Shown here piece after piece: positions 34,795-43,536 of a DNA stretch of 64,000 bases. Where the stretch lies: positions 1,922,001-1,986,000 of the forward strand of contig CBDCLU010000002.1 of NCBI GenBank assembly GCA_965218765.1, in the 5' to 3' direction. Within the stretch, counting starts at the first letter, position 1. The number at the start of each line of letters is the position of its first letter. Under the pieces are notes generated by a model. It was given only the letters and a program-made list of their open reading frames with translations. It made no database searches and had not been told where the DNA came from. The translations under genes were made by a program, and so were the position numbers. Origin of the DNA: JBBPYC01 sp965218765. GTDB taxonomy: Bacteria > Pseudomonadota > Gammaproteobacteria > Burkholderiales > Burkholderiaceae_C.

Positions 34795-36134
34795 GCTTCG
34801 CCGCCTGGTCCGCGTTCGCCGGCCTGGTGCTGGTCAGCATGACCTTGATCAGCTCGCTGGTCGAACGGTTGCCGCTCAGCACGTCGATGCTATACCTGGG
34901 CATCGGCCTGGCGCTCAGCCCGCTCGGCTTCGGCTGGGTCGAGTTCGAGCCGCTCGGCCAGGCCGTGCTGCTCGAGCGGCTCGCAGAAGTGGTGGTGGTG
35001 CTGTCGCTGTTCACGTCGGGCATGAAGATGGGGCTCGACCTGTCGGACGGGCGCTGGAAGCTGCCGGTGCGGCTTGCGGTGGTCTCGATGCTGGTCACGG
35101 TGGCGCTGGTCGCGCTCGCCGGTCACTATGTGCTCGGGCTGTCGATCGGCGCAGCGGTGCTGCTCGGCGGCGTGCTCGCGCCGACCGATCCGGTGCTCGC
35201 GGCCGATGTGCAGGTCGATCACTACGAAGACCGGGACCGGCTGCGCTTCGGGCTGACCGGCGAAGCCGGCTTGAACGACGGCACCGCGTTTCCGATCATC
35301 ATGCTGGGATTGGGCCTCATGGGCCTGCATGAGATCGGCGCCTGGGGCTGGCGCTGGTTCGCGGTGGACGTGGTCTGGGCGGTGTTCGCGGGCCTGGCCA
35401 TCGGCGCCGGCGTCGGGCTCGCGGTGGGCCGGCTGGTGCTGTATCTGCGGCGCACGCACCGCGAGGCGGTCGGGCTCGACCAGTTCCTCGCGCTCGGCGT
35501 GATCGCGCTGTCCTACGGGCTTGCGATCCTGCTGGTGGCCTACGGCTTTCTGGCGGTGTTCGCCGCGGGCGTGGTGCTGCGCCAGTTGGAGCGCCGCGAA
35601 AGCGCCGCGGCGAACGACCCGCCACTGTCCGAAAGCCATGCGGCCGAGGACGCCACCCAACGCGGCGCATCGACCGAGACCGACGACAGCGCCGTGCACC
35701 CCGCCCGCGCACCGGCCTTCATGGCACACGCCATGCTCGGCTTCACCGAGCAGATCGAGCGCGTCGGCGAAGTGGTCGCGGTGATCGCGGTCGGCCTGCT
35801 GCTCTGGACGATTCAGTGGCCGCTCGAGCTCAGCGTGTTCATCGCGATCGCGCTGCTCGCGATCCGGCCGGTGGCGGTGGCGGTCGGGCTGGCGGGCTCC
35901 CGCAGCGCATGCATGCAGCGCGTGCTGATCGGCTGGTTCGGCATCCGCGGCATCGGCTCGATCTACTACCTGATGTATGCGGTGAACCACGGCGTGCCGA
36001 GGGAAGTGGCCGCCGACTTGATCGGCGTCACGCTCGCGGTGATCACGGTGTCGGTGGTGGTGCACGGGTTTTCGGTGAAGCCGCTGGTGTCGATGTACGA
36101 GCGGATGAAACGGCGGCGGCGCACGCCCGGCTGA
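34791..36134 (+). CDS. Cation/proton antiporter, CPA1-like
   Basis: The 447-aa membrane protein has about twelve helices. The ion-binding core is GGVLAPTDPVLAADVQV followed 28 residues later by TGEAGLNDGTAFPIIMLG. A hydrophilic loop at about residues 270-310 (RRESAAANDPPLSESHAAED) splits the helix bundle. The C-terminus carries IRGIGSIYYLMYAVNHGVP, found in this bacterial subgroup. It overlaps the HAD gene by 4 bp. It faces the dabAB operon convergently, which may link pH or Na+ balance to bicarbonate handling. Confidence 0.9.
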   Translation: MSFAAWSAFAGLVLVSMTLISSLVERLPLSTSMLYLGIGLALSPLGFGWVEFEPLGQAVLLERLAEVVVVLSLFTSGMKMGLDLSDGRWKLPVRLAVVSMLVTVALVALAGHYVLGLSIGAAVLLGGVLAPTDPVLAADVQVDHYEDRDRLRFGLTGEAGLNDGTAFPIIMLGLGLMGLHEIGAWGWRWFAVDVVWAVFAGLAIGAGVGLAVGRLVLYLRRTHREAVGLDQFLALGVIALSYGLAILLVAYGFLAVFAAGVVLRQLERRESAAANDPPLSESHAAEDATQRGASTETDDSAVHPARAPAFMAHAMLGFTEQIERVGEVVAVIAVGLLLWTIQWPLELSVFIAIALLAIRPVAVAVGLAGSRSACMQRVLIGWFGIRGIGSIYYLMYAVNHGVPREVAADLIGVTLAVITVSVVVHGFSVKPLVSMYERMKRRRRTPG

Positions 36135-36186
36135 CCGCGCGCACAGAGCGGCCAGCGCCGGCGCGGCCGCCTTGCGGCGCTTCGGT

Positions 36187-38787
36187 TCAAGCGGGCACGG
36201 GCGTCCACGCCACGGTGTCGGCCGAATCGGCAGCCGTTGCCGCGCACTGCCAGCCGGCGGTCGTCCAGCGTTCCACCAGTGCCTGCTCTCCGTCGATGCG
36301 CAGCAGGTGCAGCCAGCCGTTTTCGACCAGCTGGCGCACCACCTCGTGGCGCTCGACGACGACGTCGATCATCTCGTGCGGCGCTTCGATGAACACCGAC
36401 AGCCGCAGCGGCGTGTGCCGCAGCGGCTCGCCGTCGTGCAGCGACTGCAGCGCCAGCCCGATGCGCAGGTCGCCGCCGTTGCCCTCGAACACGCCGATGC
36501 GCCCGCCCACCACGTTGTGCAGCATCTTGTTGCCGCTGCCGTAGCGCGTGTTGTCGACGGTCGAGGCGTGGTACTGCAGGTTGATCCAGTTGGTTACGAC
36601 CATCGGCGCAGTCATGATCAGTTCGAGCACTTTGCCTTCCTTGTCGGCACGGTGGTCGTAGTCGTGCAGAAAGCTGCGTCCGTCGAGCCGCAGTGCCCTT
36701 GTGCGCTTTCGCGGTGCCACGACGAACGCGGCGTTGTCGGCCAGGCCCCACTCGGGCCGCACCTGGGACCAGTCATTGGCTCGGCTGCGGATCGCGCGTG
36801 CCAGCGCCGCGTCGTCTGCCGCCAGTGGGCCAAGCCCGAGCCCGGGCGCGCGTTCGGCGCGCGTGCGCCGTGCGGCTTCGGCCAACGCGCGGCGCAGCGC
36901 CGCCAGCGCATGTGCGGCTTCTGCGGACAGCGCAGTGCTTAAGTCGGCTTTGTACAGCGCGACGTCGTCGGTGGTGGTGGTGGTGTGCAGCCCAGCGATG
37001 AAATGCGTGTCGTCGGGGATGGCCACGCCTTTTGCGCCAAGCGCCTTGCGCAGCGCGGGCTGGTTCAGCAAGCCGGCCAGCACCCTCGCATTGACCTCCC
37101 CGCTTTGGCCGCCGCAGGCACCGCAGTCGAGCGAGGTCTGCAGCGGATTGTTCGCGCTCTGCGCGCCGTGGCCCGCCAGCAGCACCAGCGGCGCCAGGCC
37201 TTCTTCACGGTCCGGCAGGCCGAGCGCGGCCAGCACGCCCACGAGCAGGTCGGCCGTCGCATCGACCGCGCGCGCGTCCGGCAGCGGCCACTGCGGCGCC
37301 AAGCCGACCCCGCTGGCCGGCAGCCCGGCGTCCTCCCAGCGACTCGGCGGCCGGGTGGACTGCAGGCTGTCGGCGACCAGCTTCGGCGCATAGGCCAGCC
37401 CGCACGCTTCGACGAAGCCGAAACCCGATGACGCATTGCCGCGCAGTTCGCTCCAGCGGCGCTTCCAGGCCAGCGCTCGCCGACGACGACGTGACAACAG
37501 CTGGCCCAGGCCGATGCTGCTTGTGGCCTCGGCGTCGTCTGCGCTGCCGGCGTTGCCGACCAAGTGCTCACTCGCAGCAGCAGCTGCGCCTTCGCTGACA
37601 GTCATCCCCGGCGCAAGCAGCCCGGGCAGTTGCGGCCGCGTCAGGGCGCTGCCGATCGGCCGATAAGCGATCGGCAGCCCAAAGAACCCCGCGAAGCCGC
37701 GCGTGCGGATCGAATCGTTGGCTGTCTCGAGCGCCCGGCGAAAAGGCTCGGAGCGCACGTCGATGCAAAACACCGCCTGCACCAGCGGGCGCGGCGCGGC
37801 AGCCGCGCGACCGGCGCCCACCCGCACGGCGCATTGCCGTGCCAACGCATCGGCCAGCGGCTGCTGGTAGGCCAGCTCCACCGCGCGTTGCAGCACCCAG
37901 TCGACTCGGCCGGCGGCTGCCCGCTCGGCCACGTGCGCATCGGCTGCGCACCAGGCGTCGCGCCAGGCCGGGTCGGCCGCGCCGGCACCGGTGTCCTGTT
38001 GCAACAGCCATTCCCAGGCGAGCCGGACCGCAAGCAGCTCCACGATCTGGTTGTCTTCGGCGGCGTTCGCCAAGCGGGCCTGCCAGCGCCGCCAGGCGCA
38101 CCAGGCCGCCCAGCCGTTGATGTCGAGCAGCACCGCGCTCAGGTAGTTGGCAGCCGCCTGGGGGGGCAGGCCGAGCTCGTGCAGCGCGGCATCGATCAGC
38201 ACCGTGGGCTCGTCGGGCAGCGCGGCGATGCGCGGCTGCGTTGCGCGGTGGCCGCAGCGCCAGGGCAAGGCGCGGTCGGTGGCGAGTTGCGATTTCCAGC
38301 TGCGATACAGCCCAGCCCGGCGGTCGAGCTGCCAGCGCGCCTGATCGTCGTCGAAGAACGCCGCGCAGTGCTGGCTGATCTGGTGCCGCACGATGCTGCC
38401 GGGGCTGTGCAGGGTGTGCCGGTTGGTGGCGTCGAGCAGGTCCGTCAGCAGCGGTAGCCGCGTCGCGGGCGGCCCGTCTTGTTCGAGTGCTTCCACGGCC
38501 TGCGCGACCGAGAGTTCCGTGCCTGCAAGCGCTGCGGCAAGCGCCAGATGCGCCCGGCCGAAGCCGCCCGCCTCCCACTGCGCCCGAAGCCAGGCACGCG
38601 GCATGGTGAGCCGGGTGCCGGCCAGCACACCCAACGCGGCAGCGGCCTGCGCCGCCGTGTGCTGCCGCCAGCCCCAATAGGGATTGACCGCGATCGACTG
38701 GTCCAGCGGCCAGGTCGGTGCGATGCGGTCGCAAGCGGTGCGGATGGCGTCGGAGGTCATGGGGTTTGCACAAGGCGATGGCGACAT
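36187..38787 (-). CDS. dabA: DabA (DUF2309) subunit of energy-coupled inorganic-carbon pump
   Basis: The 866-aa protein resembles a beta-carbonic anhydrase active site grafted into a large cytosolic protein. The zinc ligands characterised in Halothiobacillus DabA are all present: Cys341 and Asp343 in VFCIDVRSE, His540 in GHGAQSANNPLQ and Cys555 in LDCGACGG. The Cys-Asp and His-Cys spacings equal those published. With the membrane partner DabB it converts CO2 to bicarbonate one way, driven by the cation gradient. The start at 38787 gives MSPSPCANPMTSD; an internal ATG at 38760 is also possible. It lies 17 bp downstream of dabB. Confidence 0.93.
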   Translation of the reverse strand: MSPSPCANPMTSDAIRTACDRIAPTWPLDQSIAVNPYWGWRQHTAAQAAAALGVLAGTRLTMPRAWLRAQWEAGGFGRAHLALAAALAGTELSVAQAVEALEQDGPPATRLPLLTDLLDATNRHTLHSPGSIVRHQISQHCAAFFDDDQARWQLDRRAGLYRSWKSQLATDRALPWRCGHRATQPRIAALPDEPTVLIDAALHELGLPPQAAANYLSAVLLDINGWAAWCAWRRWQARLANAAEDNQIVELLAVRLAWEWLLQQDTGAGAADPAWRDAWCAADAHVAERAAAGRVDWVLQRAVELAYQQPLADALARQCAVRVGAGRAAAAPRPLVQAVFCIDVRSEPFRRALETANDSIRTRGFAGFFGLPIAYRPIGSALTRPQLPGLLAPGMTVSEGAAAAASEHLVGNAGSADDAEATSSIGLGQLLSRRRRRALAWKRRWSELRGNASSGFGFVEACGLAYAPKLVADSLQSTRPPSRWEDAGLPASGVGLAPQWPLPDARAVDATADLLVGVLAALGLPDREEGLAPLVLLAGHGAQSANNPLQTSLDCGACGGQSGEVNARVLAGLLNQPALRKALGAKGVAIPDDTHFIAGLHTTTTTDDVALYKADLSTALSAEAAHALAALRRALAEAARRTRAERAPGLGLGPLAADDAALARAIRSRANDWSQVRPEWGLADNAAFVVAPRKRTRALRLDGRSFLHDYDHRADKEGKVLELIMTAPMVVTNWINLQYHASTVDNTRYGSGNKMLHNVVGGRIGVFEGNGGDLRIGLALQSLHDGEPLRHTPLRLSVFIEAPHEMIDVVVERHEVVRQLVENGWLHLLRIDGEQALVERWTTAGWQCAATAADSADTVAWTPVPA

Positions 38788-38804
38788 GAGAAGACTCGAC
38801 CGTT

Positions 38805-40394
38805 TCAGGAAAAAGGGACCGATTGCAGGCGGCCGGCGGTGGCCGATCCGGACTGCCGACGCGTGGGTGCCGGCAGCAGCCGGAACGCGACGCGGTTGAA
38901 CGCCTCGTCCAGGAACAACCCTCCGTAGCACCACGGATACAGCACCTGCGCCAGTGCCCCTTGCGGCCGGGCGAGCAGCACCGACTGCACCACGAACAGG
39001 GCCGTGAACGCCACCGCCACGATCGGCCACAACGGCAACGCGGGGGCCGGCGCACCGGGCGCGACCCAGCCGTGCGTGGCCGCATGCAGCGCGGACCAGA
39101 CCGCGGCCAAACCCACCGCCGCCAGCATCGGCAGCAGCCAGCTGCCCCACGGCGCGCCGCCGCGCGGCAGCATCGGCACCATGCCGAGCGCGAACACACC
39201 GGCCATGACCCAGAGCCCTGGCTGCGCATTCGCGTAGCCGCCGAGTCCCCAGGCGGTGATCGCCAACGCAAGCAGCGCCAAAGCGCCCGCCCCAAACAAG
39301 GAAGCCAGCGAAGGCGACCCCACCGACGGGGCGAGCCGCCGCACCAGCACCTGCTGCACGACCCGCCCGCTGCTCAGGAACGCGTGTGCCTTGTAGAGCG
39401 AGTGCGCGACCAGATGCAGCAGCGCCATCGACCACAGCCCGAGCCCGCACTGCACCAGCATGAAACCCATCTGCGCCGCGGTGGACCACGCGAGCGACAC
39501 CTTGATGCTGATGCGCGTGGTCATGACCAGCGCGGCGACCACGGCCGTGAACGTGCCGGCCAGCACCAGCAAAGTCGCCGCCGCCGGCACCGCACCGACC
39601 AGCCCGTACAGCCGGATCAGCACGAAGCCGCCCAGGTTCACCACCCCCGCATGCAGCAGCGCGGACACCGGCGTCGGTGCCTCCATCACCTGGATCAACC
39701 AGCCGTGCAGCGGCAGCTGCGCGGTTTTCAGCAGCACCGCCAGCACGATCAGCAGCATGGCGATGTGCGCGGTCAGCGGCAACGCAACAGCCGATGCGCC
39801 GACGGCCGACAGCTGCGCGATCGACAGCGTGCCGAACGCCGCATACAGCAGCACGCAGGCAAGCAGCATGCAGACGTCCGCACCGCGCGCGACGATGTAT
39901 TTCTTGTGCGCGGCCAACAGCGCCGCAGGCCGGTTCGAGAAGAACGTCAGCAGCCGGTGCAGCGCAAGGCTGGTGCCTGTCCACGCAAGCGCGAGCACCA
40001 GCAGATGATCGGTGACGACCACGATCTGCACCGCGGCCAACGTCAGCAGCAACGACCGCAGATAGGCCGGCGCACCCGGCTCGGTGCCCAGGTACGGCTG
40101 CGAGAACCGCACGATCACCGCGCCGACGAACGCGACCAGCAGCGCCACCACACTGCCGACCCCGTCCGTGCGCAACCCCATGGCAACCAGGGGTCCCGCT
40201 GCAAGCAGCACCCCACCGGAGGCGACCACCAGCGCAAACACCAGTCCGCACGCCCAGCTCGCCATGCGCCAGGCGCGGTCCCGGCGGGACGGCGTGACCC
40301 AGGCAGCGGCAAGCAGCAGGATGAGCACCGGCGCGAGCAGCAGCAAGACGCGCAAGCCGCCCACGGCGGTATCGAAAGAAGGATTTGGGGACAT
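38805..40394 (-). CDS. dabB: DabB (NuoL/MrpA-like) membrane subunit of inorganic-carbon pump
   Basis: The 529-aa protein has about thirteen hydrophobic helices and the proton-channel signature of NADH dehydrogenase subunit 5 relatives: HKKYIVARGADVCML, KTAQLPLHGWLIQVMEAPTPVSALLHAGVVN (in parts) and HSLYKAHAFLSSG. The Lys and His residues in the discontinuous helices are kept. No other nuo or mrp genes are near, and dabA follows, which identifies it as DabB. The start at 40394 (MSPNPSFDTAVGG) is chosen over longer forms because the upstream residues are not hydrophobic or conserved. Confidence 0.92.
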   Translation of the reverse strand: MSPNPSFDTAVGGLRVLLLLAPVLILLLAAAWVTPSRRDRAWRMASWACGLVFALVVASGGVLLAAGPLVAMGLRTDGVGSVVALLVAFVGAVIVRFSQPYLGTEPGAPAYLRSLLLTLAAVQIVVVTDHLLVLALAWTGTSLALHRLLTFFSNRPAALLAAHKKYIVARGADVCMLLACVLLYAAFGTLSIAQLSAVGASAVALPLTAHIAMLLIVLAVLLKTAQLPLHGWLIQVMEAPTPVSALLHAGVVNLGGFVLIRLYGLVGAVPAAATLLVLAGTFTAVVAALVMTTRISIKVSLAWSTAAQMGFMLVQCGLGLWSMALLHLVAHSLYKAHAFLSSGRVVQQVLVRRLAPSVGSPSLASLFGAGALALLALAITAWGLGGYANAQPGLWVMAGVFALGMVPMLPRGGAPWGSWLLPMLAAVGLAAVWSALHAATHGWVAPGAPAPALPLWPIVAVAFTALFVVQSVLLARPQGALAQVLYPWCYGGLFLDEAFNRVAFRLLPAPTRRQSGSATAGRLQSVPFS

Positions 40395-40501
40395 GGGAAA
40401 CGACCTGAGGCAAGCCACACCGGGCATCGGGCACCGGCAGAACGCGCAGACGGGCAAATCGCTGCAGCCGCCACTGTGGCCGCTGATCGCTCATCTGTAA
40501 A

Positions 40502-40528
40502 ATTCATTCTTCAAGACGCAACATGAAT
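40502..40528. promoter_or_regulatory. Candidate LysR-type operator between dabB and the regulator
   Basis: ATTCAT and ATGAAT form a perfect inverted repeat separated by 15 bases, 20 bp before the GTG of the LysR gene and about 108 bp before dabB. LysR proteins bind long dyads with this spacing scale in the spacer of divergent promoters. A TAAAAT box at 40498 overlaps it and may be a -10 element. Confidence 0.5.
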
Positions 40529-40548
40529 CAAAACAGAACGATCTGCTT

Positions 40549-41490
40549 GTGGCCCGCCGCGTAAACTTTCATCATCTGCACTACTTCTGGGCGGTTGCCA
40601 AGGAAGGCAACCTGACGCGCGCGGCCACGCATCTGCATGTGTCGCAATCGGCGCTGTCGGCGCAGATCAGGCAGCTGGAAGCGCAGTTGGGTCAGGACCT
40701 ATTTGAGCGGCGCGGCCGTGCGCTGCTGCTGACCGAAGCCGGCCGGGTCGCGCTCGGCTATGCAGACTCGATCTTTGCAGCCGGAGCCGAGCTGGTCGCC
40801 GTGCTGCGCGAAGGCCGGCGCGCGCAGCGCGAGGTGCTGCGCGTGGGCGCAGTGGCCACACTGTCGCGCAATTTTCAGGAGAATTTTTTGTCGCCGCTGT
40901 TCGAGCGTGAGGACGTGGAGCTCGTGCTGCAGTCGGGCGCCCTGACCGATCTGCTCGCGCGCCTGCGCGTGCACACGTTGGATGTGGTGCTGTCCAACCA
41001 GCGCGTGCAGCACAGCGCCGACGACCCGTGGCGCTGCCGCCGCATCGCGCAACAGCCGGTCAGCCTGGTCGGCCGGCCGAAGGTGCGCGGGCGCAAGGCG
41101 TTCAAGTTTCCCGACGATCTGGCCGACGTCGCGCTGCTGCTGCCGGGCCGGGACAACGACATCCGCACCGGCTTCGACCTGCTGTGCGAACAGCTCGGCA
41201 TCCGCCCGAGGGTGCGCGCCGAAGTCGACGACATGGCGCTGCTGCGGCTGCTCGCGCGCGACACCGATGCGGTCGCGCTGGTGCCGAGCGTGGTGGTGCG
41301 CGACGAGTTGAGCAGCGGGGTGCTGGTCGAGTACGCCGCCGTGCCGGACCTGCACGAGAACTTTTATGCGATCACCGTGAAACGCCAGTTCGAGCCGCCG
41401 GCGTTGAAGCAGTTGCTGGGGCGGCGGGCGGTGGGGGTACTGGAAGTGGTGCCGGTGCGCGCGGGTCGGGCGCGTGGCGGCAAAGGTTGA
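40549..41490 (+). CDS. LysR-family transcriptional regulator (NhaR-like)
   Basis: The 313-aa protein starts with GTG. Its winged helix reads VNFHHLHYFWAVAKEGNLTR, AATHLHVSQSALSAQIRQLE and LGQDLFERRGRALLLTEAGR, closer to the NhaR branch (YHHLxYFW) than to typical LysR. The effector domain covers residues about 95-300. It is divergent from dabB. Together with the neighbouring CPA antiporter this suggests control of the carbon pump by CO2/bicarbonate, Na+ or pH (inference). A frame starting at ATG 40523 is not in phase and was rejected. Confidence 0.9.
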   Translation: MARRVNFHHLHYFWAVAKEGNLTRAATHLHVSQSALSAQIRQLEAQLGQDLFERRGRALLLTEAGRVALGYADSIFAAGAELVAVLREGRRAQREVLRVGAVATLSRNFQENFLSPLFEREDVELVLQSGALTDLLARLRVHTLDVVLSNQRVQHSADDPWRCRRIAQQPVSLVGRPKVRGRKAFKFPDDLADVALLLPGRDNDIRTGFDLLCEQLGIRPRVRAEVDDMALLRLLARDTDAVALVPSVVVRDELSSGVLVEYAAVPDLHENFYAITVKRQFEPPALKQLLGRRAVGVLEVVPVRAGRARGGKG

Positions 41491-41506
41491 ACCTCAGCGG
41501 TGTCGG

Positions 41507-41694
41507 TTACCGGTCGCCGGGTGGATTCGTCTTCGACATATTCACGTTGCAGGCCTCCGGCGCGACTTGATCGACCAGGCCTCCGAGACGGACGACAAGG
41601 GTGTGGTCCCCGTTTGCAGCGCGAGCTCGCGTGCCCGCTGCGCTGCGCGCTGCATCGCGTGCGGCGACAGGCGGATGTCGTCATCGTTGGCCAT
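41507..41694 (-). pseudogene. Frameshifted partner (probable antitoxin) of the zeta-type toxin
   Basis: ATG at 41694 begins MANDDDIRLSPHAMQRAAQR and ARELALQTGTTP, a helical charged start. The frame then shifts. One missing base in the CCC run near 41606 would restore a reading of LVVRLGGLVDQVAPEACN to a TAA at 41507; the 188-bp length plus one base is exactly 63 codons. As it stands it reads LSSVSEAWSIKSRRRPAT and stops at 41542. It lies 17 bp downstream of the toxin remnant on the same strand. The antitoxin role is inferred from position and size. Confidence 0.55.
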
Positions 41695-41711
41695 CTCGAT
41701 GGGCTGTCTGG

Positions 41712-42244
41712 TCAAGGCTTCTCGCTCCAGTCCAGCAGTACGGGTTGGGCGCCTGCGTTGTCGCAAAGCACCCAGGCATGGACCAATGGCGCATAAAACT
41801 GTTCAAAGTTTCGCTGACCGGCGGCAAAGCGTCGTCGAACGGTGCCTTCGGGGATGTGGTGCCCACCCTGGCGAACGCGTTGAGCGACACGGGCCACGGC
41901 TTCTTCAGCGCTGTCCGACTGCAGAAAAATCAGCTTCACTCGGTAGCCTGCAGCTTGCCACGTGCGGATGCGATGCAGAGAGCTGCGCCCGACAACGGGG
42001 CTTAAAAAGCAAAACTTTCCTGAGCTGCGAAGTGCCGTGCCAGCTCCTGCAGCATCAACCGGCCAGCCTGTAGCACAGCGGTTTCCGGCGCAAACGTAGC
42101 CAGCCCGGCCGCGATCAGGTCGGCATTGATGAACAAAGGGCAACCCGCCTCATTGGGTGAAAACTCGCGCGCGAACGTCGTCTTGCCTACGCCTTTCGGC
42201 CCGGCGATGACTTTTGGATCACCTGTCCCGGCTGCAGATCGCAA
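41712..42244 (-). pseudogene. Zeta-toxin/AAA-type P-loop kinase gene, broken by a stop and a frameshift
   Basis: The 5' part reads KVIAGPKGVGKTTFAREF (Walker A) followed by NEAGCPLFINADLIAAGLA, FAPETAVLQAGRLMLQELA and RHFAAQESFAF, then TAA at about 42004-42002. The 3' part is in another frame: GRSSLHRIRTWQAAGYRVKL, FLQSDSAEEAVARVAQRVRQ, GGHHIPEGTVRRRFAAGQRN and FEQFYAPLVHAWVLCDN, ending LLDWSEKP at 41712. In the family the junction reads SFAFETTLSGR. Here GAA has become TAA and one C of GGGCCGC is missing. The Walker A start is also shortened relative to the family. Two or more lesions make real gene decay more likely than a sequencing error. Confidence 0.8.
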
Positions 42245-42409
42245 ACCAAGACTGCGGCGCTTTCAAACTGGCACTGCCCATAGGCGCTCATGATTCTTTC
42301 ATCCATACGCCCGGTACGTATTCGACCACCTGCGTTGGACCGTTCCCTGTTCCATCTGCACCCACTGTGGTTGGCAGCGGTCCACCCATGCTGATCTGGC
42401 TTGGCGGAC

Positions 42410-42441
42410 AAGAAATAGGGCCCGGAGATGAGTCCGAGCCC
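42410..42441 (-). terminator. Intrinsic terminator of tmRNA
   Basis: On the minus strand, 16 bases after the mature 3' CCA, GGGCTCGG pairs with CCGGGCCC (8 bp including one G-U) around an 8-base loop. TATTTCTT follows. Position and shape fit a rho-independent terminator for the ssrA transcript. Confidence 0.75.
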
Positions 42442-42456
42442 TTCAAGTGCGGAATT

Positions 42457-42846
42457 TGGTGGAGCTGGCGGGAATTGAACCCGCGTCCGCAAGCCTTCTT
42501 CGAGCAGATCTACATGTTTAGCGATCTGATTTGAGTCTCGCCACCTGAGTCGCGCAGTCGCACGCTACCCAGGCCGCCAGCGCCCTATTTTCTCGTTCCA
42601 CGCCAAGGTGCCCGGCATGGGACCAGCCAATGTGAATAACCTTGCAGCCGGGAGGTCGGTGATTTAACTCACCTTCCCCCTTGCCCAGCCCATCGGCCAA
42701 CTGTTGCAAGGCTCACGGGTGTTTAAGCCGCGAGTGCGAAACGTTCGTCGTTTGCAGTTACTTTTTTTTCAGCGGATTAACGAGGTGACTGAACCTCGAC
42801 ATGCACCACAGCGATTCCGTACCCGCGTCGAAACCAGTGCAGCCCC
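42457..42846 (-). ncRNA. ssrA: Transfer-messenger RNA (tmRNA)
   Basis: The 390-nt RNA starts GGGGCTGCACTGGTTTCGAC (the conserved 5' tRNA-like half) and ends GGTTCAATTCCCGCCAGCTC plus CACCA, so the 3' CCA is encoded. The resume frame at 42755-42723 reads ANDERFALAA then TAA, the tag used by several Burkholderiales such as Bordetella. It rescues stalled ribosomes with SmpB and marks the peptide for proteolysis. It lies 12 bp downstream of gph on the same strand. Its 3' side, a common integration site for mobile islands, is followed by the decayed zeta-toxin module. Confidence 0.97.
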
Positions 42847-42858
42847 AAGCTGGTTATT

Positions 42859-43536
42859 TTAGGCCGGTTGCAGCAATTGCAACAGCGCGAGCGGATGGTC
42901 GATGCGTGCGTCCGCGTTCCAGTCGGCCACCGCGCGGTCGTTGCCGAGGTAGCCGTAGTCGGCTGCCACCGTCGGCATGCCGGCAGCGCGGCCCGCAATG
43001 ATGTCGCGTTCGTCGTCGCCGACGTAGAGGCAGCTTGCGGGGTCGAGCCTCAATCGGCGCGCGGCTTCCAGCAGCGGCTCGGGATGCGGTTTGGCATGCG
43101 GCGTGGTGTCGCCGCAGATGACTGCACGACAGCGGGCAAACAGCGGCATCGCCTGTGTCAGCGGCTCGGCAAAACGCTTCGACTTGTTGGTCACGACCCC
43201 CCAGGGCAGGCCACGCGCGGCGAGCTGCTCAATCAATTCAGCCACACCGTCGAACGCGAACGTGCGCTCGGTCATGCAGTTCTCGTAGTTGACGAAGAAC
43301 TCCTCGCGCAGGACCGCAAAGTCCGCGTGATCGGGCGTGATGTCGAACGCGATGCCGAGCATGCCGCGCGCGCCGGACCCGGCCAGGTGCCGATAGCGTT
43401 CCAGCGGCAGGGGCGTCATGCCGCGATCGGTGCGCATCTTGTCGGCCGCGGCACCCAGGTCCGGCGCGCTGTCGATCAGCGTGCCGTCCAGGTCGAACAG
43501 CACGGCTTGCACATGATCAAACCTCGCCGCGCTCAT
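42859..43536 (-). CDS. gph: Phosphoglycolate phosphatase
   Basis: This 225-aa HAD-IA hydrolase has motif I VLFDLDGTLIDSAPDL near residue 12, motif II VVTNKSKRFAEPL and motif IV YVGDDERDIIAGRAAGM. Gph removes 2-phosphoglycolate formed by DNA repair or oxygenase activity. The start at 43536 overlaps the ubiG stop by 4 bp; this ubiG-gph pair is widespread in betaproteobacteria. The upstream in-frame extension reads through ubiG and was discarded. Confidence 0.93.
   Translation of the reverse strand: MSAARFDHVQAVLFDLDGTLIDSAPDLGAAADKMRTDRGMTPLPLERYRHLAGSGARGMLGIAFDITPDHADFAVLREEFFVNYENCMTERTFAFDGVAELIEQLAARGLPWGVVTNKSKRFAEPLTQAMPLFARCRAVICGDTTPHAKPHPEPLLEAARRLRLDPASCLYVGDDERDIIAGRAAGMPTVAADYGYLGNDRAVADWNADARIDHPLALLQLLQPA

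Noticed and set aside
36187..40494. A single open frame of 1435 codons on the minus strand covering both dabA and dabB
   Set aside because: The frame over the dabB part gives low-complexity Ala/Gly/Arg sequence, while another frame there encodes clear membrane helices and the NuoL-like motifs. It is a chance open frame in GC-rich DNA, not a fusion protein.
42214..42534. Plus-strand ORF overlapping the tmRNA 3' end, with a WWSWRELNPRPQAFFEQ-type peptide
   Set aside because: This peptide is the antisense of the conserved tRNA-like end and is a well-known false ORF around tRNA and tmRNA genes.
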